This document shows positions 25,167 to 34,180 of a DNA stretch of 64,000 nucleotides, piece after piece. The stretch is from Persicobacter psychrovividus (GTDB lineage: Bacteria > Bacteroidota > Bacteroidia > Cytophagales > Cyclobacteriaceae): NCBI RefSeq assembly GCF_036492425.1, contig NZ_AP025292.1:1922001-1986000 (forward strand). The letters run 5' to 3'. The notes under the pieces are model-generated. The model did no database searches. It saw nothing but the letters and a program-made list of their open reading frames with translations, and was not told where the DNA came from. Within the stretch, counting starts at the first letter, position 1, and every line of letters starts with the position of its first letter. The position numbers were made by a program, and so were the translations under genes.

Positions 25167-26254
25167 TCATTGAAGGACAAAAAATCGATAAAAAAAGCAT
25201 TGCCACCACCGTACTCGAAGAAAAAATAGGTCGATTTATTGCCGCATGGCAAAGTGGTCAGCAACAATTCTCCTTGCAGACTTCTGGCTCAACGGGGAAA
25301 CCCAAGATCATTGAAGTACACCGCCAGCAAATGCAAAAAAGTGCCGCATTAACAGCGCAGGCATTAGGATTGAAAGCCGGCGAAACCGCTTTGTTGGGCA
25401 TGAATCCTGAAATGATCGGTGGACGGATGATGATTGTCAGGGCTTTGGAATTGAACCTAAACCTTGAGGTGGTACGGGCTCAGCTTAACCCCGTACTCCA
25501 AGCCACCACCGACTTTGACTTCGTTGCGCTCGTCCCTGCACAATTGCAGGAAGCGCTGCAGAACCCTGTCAGCAAGGCAAAAATCAACCAGTGTAAAAAT
25601 GTGATTATCGGCGGTGCCCCGATGTCTTATGGACTGAAACAGGCCTGTCAGTCGCTCCAGTGTCAGGTATTTGCCACCTACGGCATGACCGAAACGGTGA
25701 GCCATATCGCCCTGCAAAAAATCAATGGGATAGATGCCTCAAAAACATTTAATGCCCTGCCCGATGTCAAGCTGCAAACTGACCATAGGGGTTGCCTGGT
25801 GATAGACAGTCCCACGGCCAAGGGGCAAATTATTACCAACGATTTGGTGCGTCTGACCTCCCCAAGCACTTTCATCTGGCAAGGAAGAGCCGATTTCACC
25901 ATCAACACTGGAGGGGTTAAAGTTCAGGTGGAAACCATAGAACAGGCGATTGAAAAATTATTTTTCGATCATCAAATACTTGACCGCTTCATCATTACAA
26001 GCCAACAGGATGACCGATGGGGCGAGAAAATATGCCTGATCATTGAAACCTCCAAAATCAACAATGAGTTGTTGCAATTGATTACCCATCAGTTACAACC
26101 TTATCTGCCCGACCAATATTACCGCCCCAAGTGTGTTGCCGTGATTCCTTCTTTTGATGAATTAGCTTCAGGAAAATTGAATCGGTCAGCGATAAAAAAC
26201 CAACTCAACAATGCGCCTGACTCTTTTATTGATTTGCATTACCCTGTTTGCTAA
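25157..26254 (+). CDS. menE: o-Succinylbenzoate-CoA ligase (MenE-like)
   Basis: 365 residues, short for an AMP-forming ligase (usually 450-490) but typical of Bacteroidota MenE. The P-loop LQTSGSTGKPKIIEV (about 38-52), FATYGMTETVSHIA (A5 region) and the hinge FTINTGGVKVQVETIE are clear, and the terminal Lys is in ASGKLNRSAI. It activates o-succinylbenzoate with ATP and CoA. It begins inside the menD stop and overlaps the next gene by 44 bases. The menC gene, which often lies between menD and menE, is not present in this window. Confidence 0.92.
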   Translation: MQLIIEGQKIDKKSIATTVLEEKIGRFIAAWQSGQQQFSLQTSGSTGKPKIIEVHRQQMQKSAALTAQALGLKAGETALLGMNPEMIGGRMMIVRALELNLNLEVVRAQLNPVLQATTDFDFVALVPAQLQEALQNPVSKAKINQCKNVIIGGAPMSYGLKQACQSLQCQVFATYGMTETVSHIALQKINGIDASKTFNALPDVKLQTDHRGCLVIDSPTAKGQIITNDLVRLTSPSTFIWQGRADFTINTGGVKVQVETIEQAIEKLFFDHQILDRFIITSQQDDRWGEKICLIIETSKINNELLQLITHQLQPYLPDQYYRPKCVAVIPSFDELASGKLNRSAIKNQLNNAPDSFIDLHYPVC

Positions 26255-26633
26255 CCTTGCCCATGGGCAAAATCAACTGAACATTGATATTTCCGGCCTC
26301 CGGAATCAGACAGGAACGCTGAACGTATTAATTTATGATAATGGTAACGGTTTCCCCGATGATATTCAGCTCGCGGTGAAGAAAATCATTGTTGACGCCT
26401 CTTCTCCGACGATCCGGATTGATGATTTGAGTTTTGGGCAATATGCAATCGCGATTCTTCATGATGAAAATAAGGACCTGGCCATGAATTTCAACTGGCT
26501 TGGACTGCCCAAGGAAGGCTTTGGTTTTTCAAATAATAAACCCATTCTTGCTGGCCCACCGAATTTCGATGCCGCTGCCATCACGTTTAAGCAACACCAG
26601 CAGAATGTTAATATTAAACTGAAATACCTCTAA
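26211..26633 (+). CDS. Secreted DUF2141 protein
   Basis: 140 residues with a signal peptide (RLTLLLICITLFANLAHGQ). The mature part follows the DUF2141 pattern: short strands with GLRNQTGTLNVLIYD, LSFGQYAIAILHDENKDLAMNFNWLGLPKEGFGFSNN. Family members are periplasmic or exported proteins of unknown function, common in Bacteroidota and Proteobacteria. The start lies inside menE (44-base overlap), so it is probably expressed with the menaquinone genes, although a functional link is not evident. Its stop overlaps that of the convergent LpxR-like gene by 4 bases. Confidence 0.85.
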   Translation: MRLTLLLICITLFANLAHGQNQLNIDISGLRNQTGTLNVLIYDNGNGFPDDIQLAVKKIIVDASSPTIRIDDLSFGQYAIAILHDENKDLAMNFNWLGLPKEGFGFSNNKPILAGPPNFDAAAITFKQHQQNVNIKLKYL

Positions 26634-27598
26634 AACCACACTCGGTATTCTATCCTTCCCCATCGGTGCCATTGCCCCCCATGAAATTCAGGGCTTGTCA
26701 TGGTCAGCCTACCCAAAATCTGATGATTCCGATACGTCAGCCCCAATTCTGTAAAATAAACCTGCACCAGACGCTCCACCTTTGCCCGATCAAAAGTATG
26801 CGGGCTCTCATCGTAGTTAACCACCAGCCCTCCCTGCATCGTCGCATCATAACCGATCAGTTTCACCTCTGCTCCCGTCATGCTATACACTTCAACCGAT
26901 CGGCGTTTCACCGTTTCAGGCGATAACCGCTCGAACCAGCTGTTCATTTTCCCAAATCGTATTTTGGAGCCCAAACCGACATGATCCTGCCATGACCCTA
27001 CCGCAAGCTTTCCACTGGCCATCCACTCGAAATAATCAGAAACCACCAAGCCCTTGTCTGCCTCCACAAAATAATTGATCAGAAAATCATTCTTAATTTG
27101 TTGCTCCCAGCCCAAGGGCGGATGCGATGGCGTAATTTTATGCACCAAACCCTGTGTCAGTCCACCCAAAGCGTGCTGCCCCACCAGTCCCATAACAAAT
27201 TCTGTTTTTATCCGCCATTGTTGTTCTGGCAAAAAAACATACGCAAACTGACTCAAGGTTAAAGTACTCGCATAAGGGCGATCGAAGGATTTGTCGTCAG
27301 GCAGGTGGGTGTTGTTGGGCGTGTACATATCCTGGCGGAACTGAATACCCGTAACCATTTGCTCCTTATGCTTTGCAAAGAGCCCTAATGGATACATCAA
27401 TGGGCTTTTTCGGAACAGGGGATCGATATAGGAAAACCGCACACCATTGGTGTAATACATGTCTGTAAAAAAGAAAAAATCATTATCAAAGATCGTCTGA
27501 AACGAACGATAATCATGCGTTTGCCGTTCCTGTGCCAAGCATCGAGAAGAATGATGGATACAGGCGAAAAACAAGAAAAGAAAATAGACTATGCGCAT
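26630..27598 (-). CDS. LpxR-like outer-membrane lipid A deacylase (DUF2219)
   Basis: 322 residues from ATG 27598 (a TTG four codons earlier is possible). A signal peptide ends near CLAQ. The LpxR hallmarks are visible: NDFFFFTDMYYTNGVRFSY, with the Asn/Asp/Thr active-site residues, then FDRPYASTLTLSQ and GLVGQHALGG with the catalytic His. Alternating strands predict a 12-strand barrel ending in Phe. The enzyme removes the 3'-acyloxyacyl group from lipid A with Ca, which alters the outer leaflet and reduces host recognition. It is a single gene, convergent with the DUF2141 gene. Confidence 0.88.
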   Translation of the reverse strand: MRIVYFLFLFFACIHHSSRCLAQERQTHDYRSFQTIFDNDFFFFTDMYYTNGVRFSYIDPLFRKSPLMYPLGLFAKHKEQMVTGIQFRQDMYTPNNTHLPDDKSFDRPYASTLTLSQFAYVFLPEQQWRIKTEFVMGLVGQHALGGLTQGLVHKITPSHPPLGWEQQIKNDFLINYFVEADKGLVVSDYFEWMASGKLAVGSWQDHVGLGSKIRFGKMNSWFERLSPETVKRRSVEVYSMTGAEVKLIGYDATMQGGLVVNYDESPHTFDRAKVERLVQVYFTELGLTYRNHQILGRLTMTSPEFHGGQWHRWGRIEYRVWF

Positions 27599-27614
27599 AA
27601 TACTCAACAATTAA

Positions 27615-27630
27615 GCAGTTCCCCAACTGC
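27615..27630. repeat. Small inverted repeat upstream of the LpxR-like gene
   Basis: GCAGTT (27615-27620), CCCC, AACTGC (27625-27630) lie 16 bases before the ATG at 27598. It could be a leader hairpin or an operator; nothing else supports it. Confidence 0.3.
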
Positions 27631-27804
27631 ATGAATTTGTATTAATGCCTTCCAAATATGGTGTTAATATCTTACGATTTTATTGTTTTAACAAATGAAT
27701 TAGCAATAATCATCTGAAAAAATGATGAATACTGTAATTTTTTTCCAATACCAAACATTCATTCTCATCATCAGTAATATGTATAAATAACCTGACTGAA
27801 CAAT

Positions 27805-28356
27805 ATGGTAGCGATTGAGATTTCTCCGATGATTAAATTGGTCCCTTTAAATTTTACACACACTGAAGACTTACTGAGTCTTATTGATAAAAATCGAAAC
27901 TTCCTGCGGCAGCACTTCCCCTGGGTGGAAATTCAGAAAAACCAAAAGCAAATTGCGCATTTCATTTCTACTTACGACCAAAAAATGAAAAACGAGCAGG
28001 GCATTATGTATGGGATATTTAAGCAGGATCAGCTCATTGGCAATGTAGGAATCTATGACATCGATCAGCACAATAAAACAGGCCAGCTGAGTATTTGGCT
28101 TGACCAGGAAGCCCAGAAAAAAGGGATTGCCAAAAATGCCACCCAGCAGGTGATTCAGTTTGGCTTTATGAACTGGAAGCTGAACCGCCTGGAGATCAGA
28201 TGTAAAAGTGGACATCAGGACACCCTCCGTTTTGCAGAAAGACTTGGCTTTAATATTGAAGGTAAACTGCGGCAATCAGAATGGTTTTACGACCGATATG
28301 AAGATTTAATTATATTAGGTTTACTCGAGCAAGAAATCACAGCTAAAATGGCCTGA
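27805..28356 (+). CDS. GNAT N-acetyltransferase (RimJ/RimL-like)
   Basis: 183 residues. The RimJ/RimL pattern is visible: LVPLNFTHTEDLLSLIDKNRNFL near the start, IGNVGIYDIDQ, then the acetyl-CoA loop QKKGIAKNATQQVIQFGF (equivalent of Q/RxxGxG/A) and LNRLEIRCKSGHQDTLRFAERLGFNIEGKLRQ. Such enzymes acetylate N-terminal amines of ribosomal proteins or small molecules in the cytosol. ATG 27832 (MIKLVPL) is an alternative start that fits the family better. Substrate unknown. It precedes oxyR by 61 bases. Confidence 0.9.
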   Translation: MVAIEISPMIKLVPLNFTHTEDLLSLIDKNRNFLRQHFPWVEIQKNQKQIAHFISTYDQKMKNEQGIMYGIFKQDQLIGNVGIYDIDQHNKTGQLSIWLDQEAQKKGIAKNATQQVIQFGFMNWKLNRLEIRCKSGHQDTLRFAERLGFNIEGKLRQSEWFYDRYEDLIILGLLEQEITAKMA

Positions 28357-28417
28357 TATTTTGGATAATTGATCTGTTGAATCTAATTTACGCCAATAGC
28401 AATTATTAGAACATCAT

Positions 28418-29356
28418 ATGATGCTTAACATATCAATCACGCAGATGGAGTACATTGTGGCGGTGGATACCCACCGCCATTTTGTTACGGCTGCCGAACA
28501 CTGCTTTGTTACTCAGCCTACTTTGAGTATGCAGATCAAAAAGCTCGAAGACCAATTAGGGGTAACGATTTTTGACCGTACAAAGCAACCCATCATTCCG
28601 ACGGACGCCGGTGCAAAAATCATCGCACAATCGCGAACGGTACTGAATGAGGTGGAAAGAATCAACGATATTCTTCAGGATTACCGCGAAACTGTTTCAG
28701 GAGAGCTGAAAGTGGGAATTATTCCAACGATCGCCCCTTACCTGATCCCTAGATTCATTGGGAATTTTTATAAAGCTTTTCCGAACGTTAAGCTGACCAT
28801 CAAGGAAATGCTTACTGACAACATCCTGAAATCATTGAAGAATGATACCCTGGATGTTGCGATTTTGGTGACACCACTCGACGAGGCTGAGGTAGAAGAA
28901 ATTCCTTTATTTTACGAAGAGTTATTTTTATACTTCAACGAGCAGCATATCAATCAAATTGATACGCCGATCACGCCTGAATACCTGAAAGGGGAAAGAA
29001 TTTGGTTACTTTCTGAAGGCCACTGTTTCCGGAATCAGATGCTGAATATTTGTAAGATCAGCAAAAACAACAGCTTGCCAGGCTTTGAATTTGAGAGCGG
29101 TTCTTTAGAGACGCTTCGAAAAATTGTTGATACCGAAGGAGGCTTTACGGTACTGCCTGAACTGGGCACTGAAGGCATTAAAGCCGAGCAACTCAAGGTA
29201 ATGGGAGAACAGAAACAATACCGCGAGATCAGTATGATTTATACACGCAACTTTGCGAAAAAGAAGCTGATAAAATTACTGGAAGAGGAACTTAAAAAAT
29301 CAGTTCCTGAAAGTATGCTCTCTGCCAATGGAGGCAACATTGTAGAATGGAAATAA
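28418..29356 (+). CDS. oxyR: OxyR-type LysR regulator of the peroxide response
   Basis: 312 residues. N-terminal winged helix (MEYIVAVDTHRHFVTAAEHCFVTQPTLSMQIKKLE region, about 10-43) and a LysR effector domain. The redox pair is Cys203 and Cys212 in the stretch GHCFRNQML plus three residues, with eight residues between them exactly as in OxyR, whose cysteines form a disulfide with hydrogen peroxide. It should activate catalase/peroxidase and iron-protection genes; none of these are adjacent. The start could be either of two consecutive ATG codons (28418 or 28421). Confidence 0.93.
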   Translation: MMLNISITQMEYIVAVDTHRHFVTAAEHCFVTQPTLSMQIKKLEDQLGVTIFDRTKQPIIPTDAGAKIIAQSRTVLNEVERINDILQDYRETVSGELKVGIIPTIAPYLIPRFIGNFYKAFPNVKLTIKEMLTDNILKSLKNDTLDVAILVTPLDEAEVEEIPLFYEELFLYFNEQHINQIDTPITPEYLKGERIWLLSEGHCFRNQMLNICKISKNNSLPGFEFESGSLETLRKIVDTEGGFTVLPELGTEGIKAEQLKVMGEQKQYREISMIYTRNFAKKKLIKLLEEELKKSVPESMLSANGGNIVEWK

Positions 29357-29361
29357 ATGAC

Positions 29362-29394
29362 AAAAAGAAGATCGGTTAGGCCGATCTTCTTTTA
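29362..29394. terminator. Bidirectional terminator between oxyR and the NUDIX gene
   Basis: AAGAAGATCGG and CCGATCTTCTT form an 11-bp stem with a TTAGG loop and flanking A and T tracts. Confidence 0.85.
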
Positions 29395-29925
29395 TTTTAG
29401 GGATAAACTCCCCTCATACACCTGCCGATCGCCGGGCTTTCTGCTGAGCCATTTTTCCAGGGCGTATTTGGTGCTTTCAAAAGCAATCTCGTCCCATGGA
29501 ATTTCCGACTTGGCGAAAAATCGGGCTTCAAGCGTTTCTTCTCCCGCGCCAAACCTGCCCTGTGGCAAAGCACCATAATAAATCAGATACACCTGATGAA
29601 ATTGCGGAAGATTATACACCACATGTAAATACTGCAAGTCTACTTCAGCCATTGCCTCCTCACGTGTTTCCCGCATGGCCCCTTCCCGAACGGTTTCCCC
29701 ATTTTCAAGAAAACCCGCGGGTAAATTCCACAAGCCTGCCTGTGGTGCTATTTCACGGCGCAAAAGCAGCACTTTTTCGTCCTGTTCAATCAGGCAACCA
29801 GCGATTACCCGAGGATTTTGATAATGAATGGCACCACAATCGTCACACGTAAAACGGCGCCGATGATCTCCAACAGGTGTTTTCATGACCATATTGGAAC
29901 TGCCACAATGACTGCAAAATTTCAT
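29392..29925 (-). CDS. NUDIX hydrolase with N-terminal zinc ribbon (NudC-like)
   Basis: 177 residues from ATG 29925, chosen because it starts exactly at the zinc ribbon (MKFCSHCG) and begins 2 bases after the upstream stop; an earlier in-frame start would run into that gene. Zinc ligands are Cys4, Cys7, Cys27 and Cys30, followed by HYQNPRVIAGCLI and the Nudix box GFLENGETVREGAMRETREE (about 71-90) with its Glu metal ligands. This is the arrangement of NADH pyrophosphatases and ADP-ribose hydrolases in short form. It hydrolyses nucleoside diphosphate derivatives; the exact substrate is open. Confidence 0.9.
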   Translation of the reverse strand: MKFCSHCGSSNMVMKTPVGDHRRRFTCDDCGAIHYQNPRVIAGCLIEQDEKVLLLRREIAPQAGLWNLPAGFLENGETVREGAMRETREEAMAEVDLQYLHVVYNLPQFHQVYLIYYGALPQGRFGAGEETLEARFFAKSEIPWDEIAFESTKYALEKWLSRKPGDRQVYEGSLSLK

Positions 29926-29927
29926 AT

Positions 29928-30344
29928 TTACCCGAAAATTTTCCTCCAAAAACTCTTTTCCTGTTTATAATTCTGATGGGCCTCAAAATCCACAAAATGC
30001 ATCTCAGGCTGGTCAGCATTCAATAGTTCCCAAACTTTACTCCAGCCCAGAAAACCGCCAATATTACGGTCATCGATAAATATCTCCGCATCAATTTTAC
30101 GACTGATGCCCTCCATAGATTCTCCGGGGTAACTTTCATTCACAGCATAAAAATTAATCCCATGCTCTTCACAGAAGGCCACCGCATCCCGTAATGGTTG
30201 CCCCCTGCGGTAAGTCCATAACACCAACTGATGCCCCTGTTTTTGCAACTCCTTCATGGTTTCAAAAGCAAACATCATAGGTCGGCCTATTTCAGGATAA
30301 GCATCCTCTACAATTGTTCCGTCAAAATCTATCGCTATTTTCAT
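29928..30344 (-). CDS. HAD-family phosphatase (BT0820-like)
   Basis: 138 residues. The nucleophile motif is IDFDGTIVED (Asp6, Asp8). WTYRRG supplies the Thr of motif II, and motif IV is in AEIFIDDRNIGG. This short, capless form with the Cys-cap replaced matches a characterised group of small Bacteroides HAD hydrolases. It is upstream of and probably cotranscribed with the NUDIX gene (2-base gap), suggesting joint nucleotide or phosphoester housekeeping; this is inference. Confidence 0.85.
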   Translation of the reverse strand: MKIAIDFDGTIVEDAYPEIGRPMMFAFETMKELQKQGHQLVLWTYRRGQPLRDAVAFCEEHGINFYAVNESYPGESMEGISRKIDAEIFIDDRNIGGFLGWSKVWELLNADQPEMHFVDFEAHQNYKQEKSFWRKIFG

Positions 30345-30539
30345 AATTCAACTGATACATGGCCCGCTTTTAAGATCAACAAAAAATATAACTAATTCAA
30401 TATATAAATTGGTTTGCTAAAGTGTACTGCTTTTTATTGATTCCTCACTTAGACCTATTTTTACTTTCTTTATACTTTATAAAATGAATTTACCGAATAT
30501 GGTCATCTTTTTCCTTTCCAATCAGACAAAATCCCTTTA

Positions 30540-31154
30540 ATGCGTGTTGATATACAGAACTCGGTTAATAAAATACGCATGGAGCCTACCTTAGTCATAT
30601 TCGATTTGGACAATGTTATCCCACCTTCCAAATTCCTATCTTCTTTCATTCCATTCCTGAAGGGAAGAAAACATGGATTTATTGATCGGACAACATTGTA
30701 TTTTTATAAGAAATTAATTCAAGCAAATTTAATTTCTGAAAAGCAAATGCTCACAGAGCTTGCTGCTAAATACTTTAAGGGTGTCAATCAATATATACTT
30801 GAAGAACAATCGAAAAGATTCTTTGATGCTCATGAATCGTTATTACTTCCAGACACTACGGTCAATAAAATTCGATTTCACCAGCTTTTGGAACATCAAA
30901 TCGTTTTCATGACCTCCTTGCCCAAAAACCTACTCTTTAGTTGGTGCCGAGAAAAACTCGGCTTACTATTGGGTAACGAACTGGAGCAAAAAAACGACTT
31001 GCTGACGGGAACACTCAGGTATTCCTCCATCAACGATACCCTTCAGATGAATTGGATTAAACAAAAGATCACTCCTGAATATTACTCAGAAGTGATCATT
31101 TATTCAAATAATCAACAGACCTCACAGCAGTGGGTTACTTACCGTCGGCCATAA
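30540..31154 (+). CDS. HAD-IB-like protein with altered catalytic motif
   Basis: 204 residues (ATG 30579, giving MEPTLVIFDLDN, is an equally plausible start). The overall pattern is that of SerB-like HAD-IB phosphatases (FDLDxxx...FIPFL near the start, VFMTSLPKNLL as motif II, LTGTLRYSS before motif III). In motif I, however, the consensus DxDGT is DLDNVI: both Asp are kept, but Gly-Thr are replaced. Motif IV around EVIIYSNNQQ lacks its acidic pair (Asp-Ser normally precedes). Activity is therefore doubtful. Its 3' end overlaps the convergent PIG-L gene by 20 bases. Confidence 0.65.
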   Translation: MRVDIQNSVNKIRMEPTLVIFDLDNVIPPSKFLSSFIPFLKGRKHGFIDRTTLYFYKKLIQANLISEKQMLTELAAKYFKGVNQYILEEQSKRFFDAHESLLLPDTTVNKIRFHQLLEHQIVFMTSLPKNLLFSWCREKLGLLLGNELEQKNDLLTGTLRYSSINDTLQMNWIKQKITPEYYSEVIIYSNNQQTSQQWVTYRRP

Positions 31155-33609
31155 ATTGACCCTGTTGCAATCCAATAATATTGCTAAACAGTCGATATGC
31201 GCCATTTACTCCAGCGGGAAGCTCCCGAAAGAAGCTTAATGAGGTATAGACAAAAACACCTTTTCCGTGCTGAGCAACCAACAAGGCGGATTCAAGAGGG
31301 CTTTCTCCATCATCTGCCATCCGGAGTATTGGCTGATAAGCTTTGTCCCATTCCTGAGGAAAATACAACCCTCTTTCCTGTACCCAGCCACTGAAATCAT
31401 CCTGCCCAATTTTATTGAAGTTATTCAGTACGGGGTGCTTAGCATCTACAAAAGACACCTTTGCCAATTCATTCGTAACACGGTTTCTGCCTAATTTCAG
31501 CGGATAAGGCCCAATTTGATCTGTTTTTAACCTGTGCGAAGTATTGTATTGCGTGATCACCGTACCGCCCTGAGCTACAAATTCGATTAACGAAGGCATC
31601 CAATCCTTCATTTGTGGCAGGGTATTTAAAGCACGCACGCCCAGAATCACCACATCGAGTCCTTGTAGCTGCACGCGCTTGTTTTTATCGACATCGATCA
31701 TTTTTACTGACATCCCCACTTCCCTGAGTGCTTCAGGAATCAGATCCCCTGCCCCCATGATATAACCAATCTCACGGTCAGGCACTTCAAGTTTCATTTT
31801 CTTCAGACTGACTTTCGCATCCTTTACCATCATTTGGGTAGGGATATGATCGTATTCAATTCGCTGAACATACTGATCGAAAATTGCGCCCTGATCCGAA
31901 ACAAAAGTAAACTTCAAGAAACCGTTTGCCGCTTTTTCAGGGCTGTTGATTTTCACGGTAATCGATTGGGATTGGCTATTTAGCGTCAATGGAAATTCAG
32001 CAGTGGTTACCCCCCAATTCTTTGGCGATTCCACTTTTAGTATCCCCTTCACCTTTTGCTTTGACTTCAACTTCACCTGCAAAGTTTTCTGCTGCTGATT
32101 ACCAAAAATCACCTCTTGAACGTTTGGCTGAATTTCCACCATTGGCGTTACCAACACTGGTTTTCTGATTAATCCCTTAACAGGGTCTGATGACTGATAA
32201 ACGACAGGAATATTCAGGCTGAATTCCTGCCCTGAAACCTTCACTAACAGTTTCGCTAAAAATGTTGGTGCATTCTGGGCATCACCAATAAGTTGTGCAT
32301 TAGTCACCTTAAACATTCCTGCAGAATGCGCATTTCTTAACCAATAAGGTTGGGACAGTGGAAAATTGGCAGGTATTGTAAAATCTATTTTTTGTTGGTA
32401 CAACTCGTTCGCTGAAAGTTTTTCATCAATCTGCCATTCCCCGATTTGAGAAACCTTGATTTTATCTACCTTCACATCAACATCAAAAGGTGTCGATAGC
32501 TTTAATGTCGCTTTCAATTGTTCAGCAGGATATACTTCCGCAGCAGGCAATTCCAGCTGCGCAAATAGGCCAAGGCAGTCGGTAATAATCCCATCCACCT
32601 CTTGCAGCTTTTGCTGTTGCCAAAAACTTGATGGCGACTTCTGAAGAGCAGTCCTTAATTGCAATAAATCTTTTACAGAAGCTGCTGGATTCACCACCGA
32701 GAAGGAAGATAAAATTTTGTTCACCAATGGCATGAGAGCCTCTCCCCCAGCAAACCGCCCCCAGGACTGATCAACACTCTCCATTATTGAAGCAGGAAGC
32801 GCCTGCCCATCAAGTGCCTGAAAATATTCTGGCATTTCCCCAGGGTAGGCCATCGTCCCAAAACCCTGACTTTTATGCTGACTCCTACTCAGGGCCGCCA
32901 ATTCAGCCACCGATGTTCCCAACAAAGGCTGATAGCGTCCAATATCCACTTTCAGGGTTTCCAACTTCTTAAAATCCTCTTCATGATCTCGGTAAAACCA
33001 GGAAGAAGTGTTCCATAAAACACGCTTCACCTGGTGCGCCGCGCCCCACTGCTTGAACAATTTTGGGTTTGCTGCAGCTTCCGCACCTTCAAGAGCCAAA
33101 ATCGCCGATGCCGTATGGTGGCCGTGCGTTATCCCGGGGATCGTCGGAAATCGGGTAATGATAACGTCAGGTCGAAACTCACGAATCACCTTTACCACAT
33201 CACTCAGAACAGCATCTTTCTTCCAGAACTCAAACGTTTCGTCAGGGTGTTTTGAGTAGCCAAAATCATACGCTCGGGAAAAAAACTGCTGCCCATGATC
33301 CACTGAACGGGCGGCAAGCAACTCCTGCGTACGAATCAACCCCAGCCCCTCCCAAAGTTCAGGGCCAATCAGGTTCTGCCCACCATCACCTCGCGTAAGG
33401 GACAGGTAAGCGGTTTCAATATGTTCCACATTTTGCAAATAACTGATCAGGCGGGTGTTTTCATCGTCGGGATGCGCAGCCATATACAGCACCCGAGATG
33501 CCACGGGCAGTTGTTGTAATTTCAGAAGGGTTTCTGCGGCCGCTTTTGTCTGACTGAAAACAGGCACAGTGAGCAAAAGGGCCAAAAAGCTTAGAAAAAG
33601 CGATTTCAT
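31135..33609 (-). CDS. Secreted PIG-L family deacetylase, large multidomain
   Basis: 824 residues from ATG 33609, which gives a clean signal peptide (KSLFLSFLALLLTVPVFSQ); a longer upstream extension has no homologous look. The PIG-L/LmbE zinc motif AAHPDDE is at 44-50 and GITHGHH supplies further ligands, with RGDGGQN between them. After the roughly 250-residue catalytic domain follow immunoglobulin-like beta domains and a C-terminal glutamine-amidotransferase-like fold (DVVILGVRAL...LIEFVAQGGTVITQYNTS). Members deacetylate N-acetylglucosamine-type sugars. Export to the periplasm or surface suggests glycan degradation. Confidence 0.88.
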   Translation of the reverse strand: MKSLFLSFLALLLTVPVFSQTKAAAETLLKLQQLPVASRVLYMAAHPDDENTRLISYLQNVEHIETAYLSLTRGDGGQNLIGPELWEGLGLIRTQELLAARSVDHGQQFFSRAYDFGYSKHPDETFEFWKKDAVLSDVVKVIREFRPDVIITRFPTIPGITHGHHTASAILALEGAEAAANPKLFKQWGAAHQVKRVLWNTSSWFYRDHEEDFKKLETLKVDIGRYQPLLGTSVAELAALSRSQHKSQGFGTMAYPGEMPEYFQALDGQALPASIMESVDQSWGRFAGGEALMPLVNKILSSFSVVNPAASVKDLLQLRTALQKSPSSFWQQQKLQEVDGIITDCLGLFAQLELPAAEVYPAEQLKATLKLSTPFDVDVKVDKIKVSQIGEWQIDEKLSANELYQQKIDFTIPANFPLSQPYWLRNAHSAGMFKVTNAQLIGDAQNAPTFLAKLLVKVSGQEFSLNIPVVYQSSDPVKGLIRKPVLVTPMVEIQPNVQEVIFGNQQQKTLQVKLKSKQKVKGILKVESPKNWGVTTAEFPLTLNSQSQSITVKINSPEKAANGFLKFTFVSDQGAIFDQYVQRIEYDHIPTQMMVKDAKVSLKKMKLEVPDREIGYIMGAGDLIPEALREVGMSVKMIDVDKNKRVQLQGLDVVILGVRALNTLPQMKDWMPSLIEFVAQGGTVITQYNTSHRLKTDQIGPYPLKLGRNRVTNELAKVSFVDAKHPVLNNFNKIGQDDFSGWVQERGLYFPQEWDKAYQPILRMADDGESPLESALLVAQHGKGVFVYTSLSFFRELPAGVNGAYRLFSNIIGLQQGQFMADGK

Positions 33610-33676
33610 GGGTTGATGTTGTTTGATTAGTGCTGGAAATACCCGCTGAGAACAGGCATGCCGAAAAATTTTGTAA

Positions 33677-33711
33677 AAAAAATCCCCAAAACCAAAAGGG
33701 CTTGGGGATCT
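33677..33711 (-). terminator. Terminator of the DUF3127 gene
   Basis: On the minus strand ATCCCCAA (33709-33702) pairs with TTGGGGAT (33689-33682) and is followed by eight T. Confidence 0.8.
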
Positions 33712-33729
33712 CAATTTATCTAAACCATC

Positions 33730-34113
33730 TTAAAATGGCAAATCATCATCGCTTGATGAGTCGTTTCCTACCATAGGAGGCATCGTTGGTGCTGGAGGAA
33801 CAGCAGACGGAGCTTCAGGAGCTGGGGCACCTGCAGTTGCTGGAGCCAATCTCCACGCTTGCAACGTATTGAAATACACTGCCTGGCCCTGAGGGTTCAC
33901 CCACTTGCGGCCACGTAAATTGAACTCTACGTTCACATCCTGCCCTGTTTGGTATTTATCCAACTCTTCACATGCGTCCTGAGTAAATTCAAATTTGATA
34001 AACTGTGGATACTGAGGATTATCAGCATATTCAATTACAAATTCACGTTTACGAAAACGATCAGAAACGTTCTGAACGGGATAAATTTCAATCAGTTTGC
34101 CTTGGATATTCAT
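33730..34113 (-). CDS. DUF3127 OB-fold protein with SSB-like acidic tail
   Basis: 127 residues. Residues 1-88 match DUF3127 (GKLIEIYPVQNVSDRFRKREFVIEY, then VNVEFNLRGRKWVNPQGQAVYFNTLQAWRL), predicted as an OB fold. A Pro/Ala-rich linker follows and the protein ends SSSDDDLPF. That tail resembles the conserved tip of single-stranded DNA-binding protein (DDDIPF), which recruits DNA repair and replication proteins. So the protein may bind single-stranded nucleic acid and SSB partners. It is a single gene between the PIG-L gene and the S24 repressor, with its own terminator. Confidence 0.85.
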   Translation of the reverse strand: MNIQGKLIEIYPVQNVSDRFRKREFVIEYADNPQYPQFIKFEFTQDACEELDKYQTGQDVNVEFNLRGRKWVNPQGQAVYFNTLQAWRLAPATAGAPAPEAPSAVPPAPTMPPMVGNDSSSDDDLPF

Positions 34114-34180
34114 ATTAAATTGCTTTTTCTAATTTCTATTAAAGTCAAAATTACGATAAAGTCTTAAATGCACCAACGAA

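Noticed and set aside
29357-29578. 73-codon frame after oxyR
   Set aside because: It begins inside the bidirectional terminator and runs antisense to the NUDIX gene.
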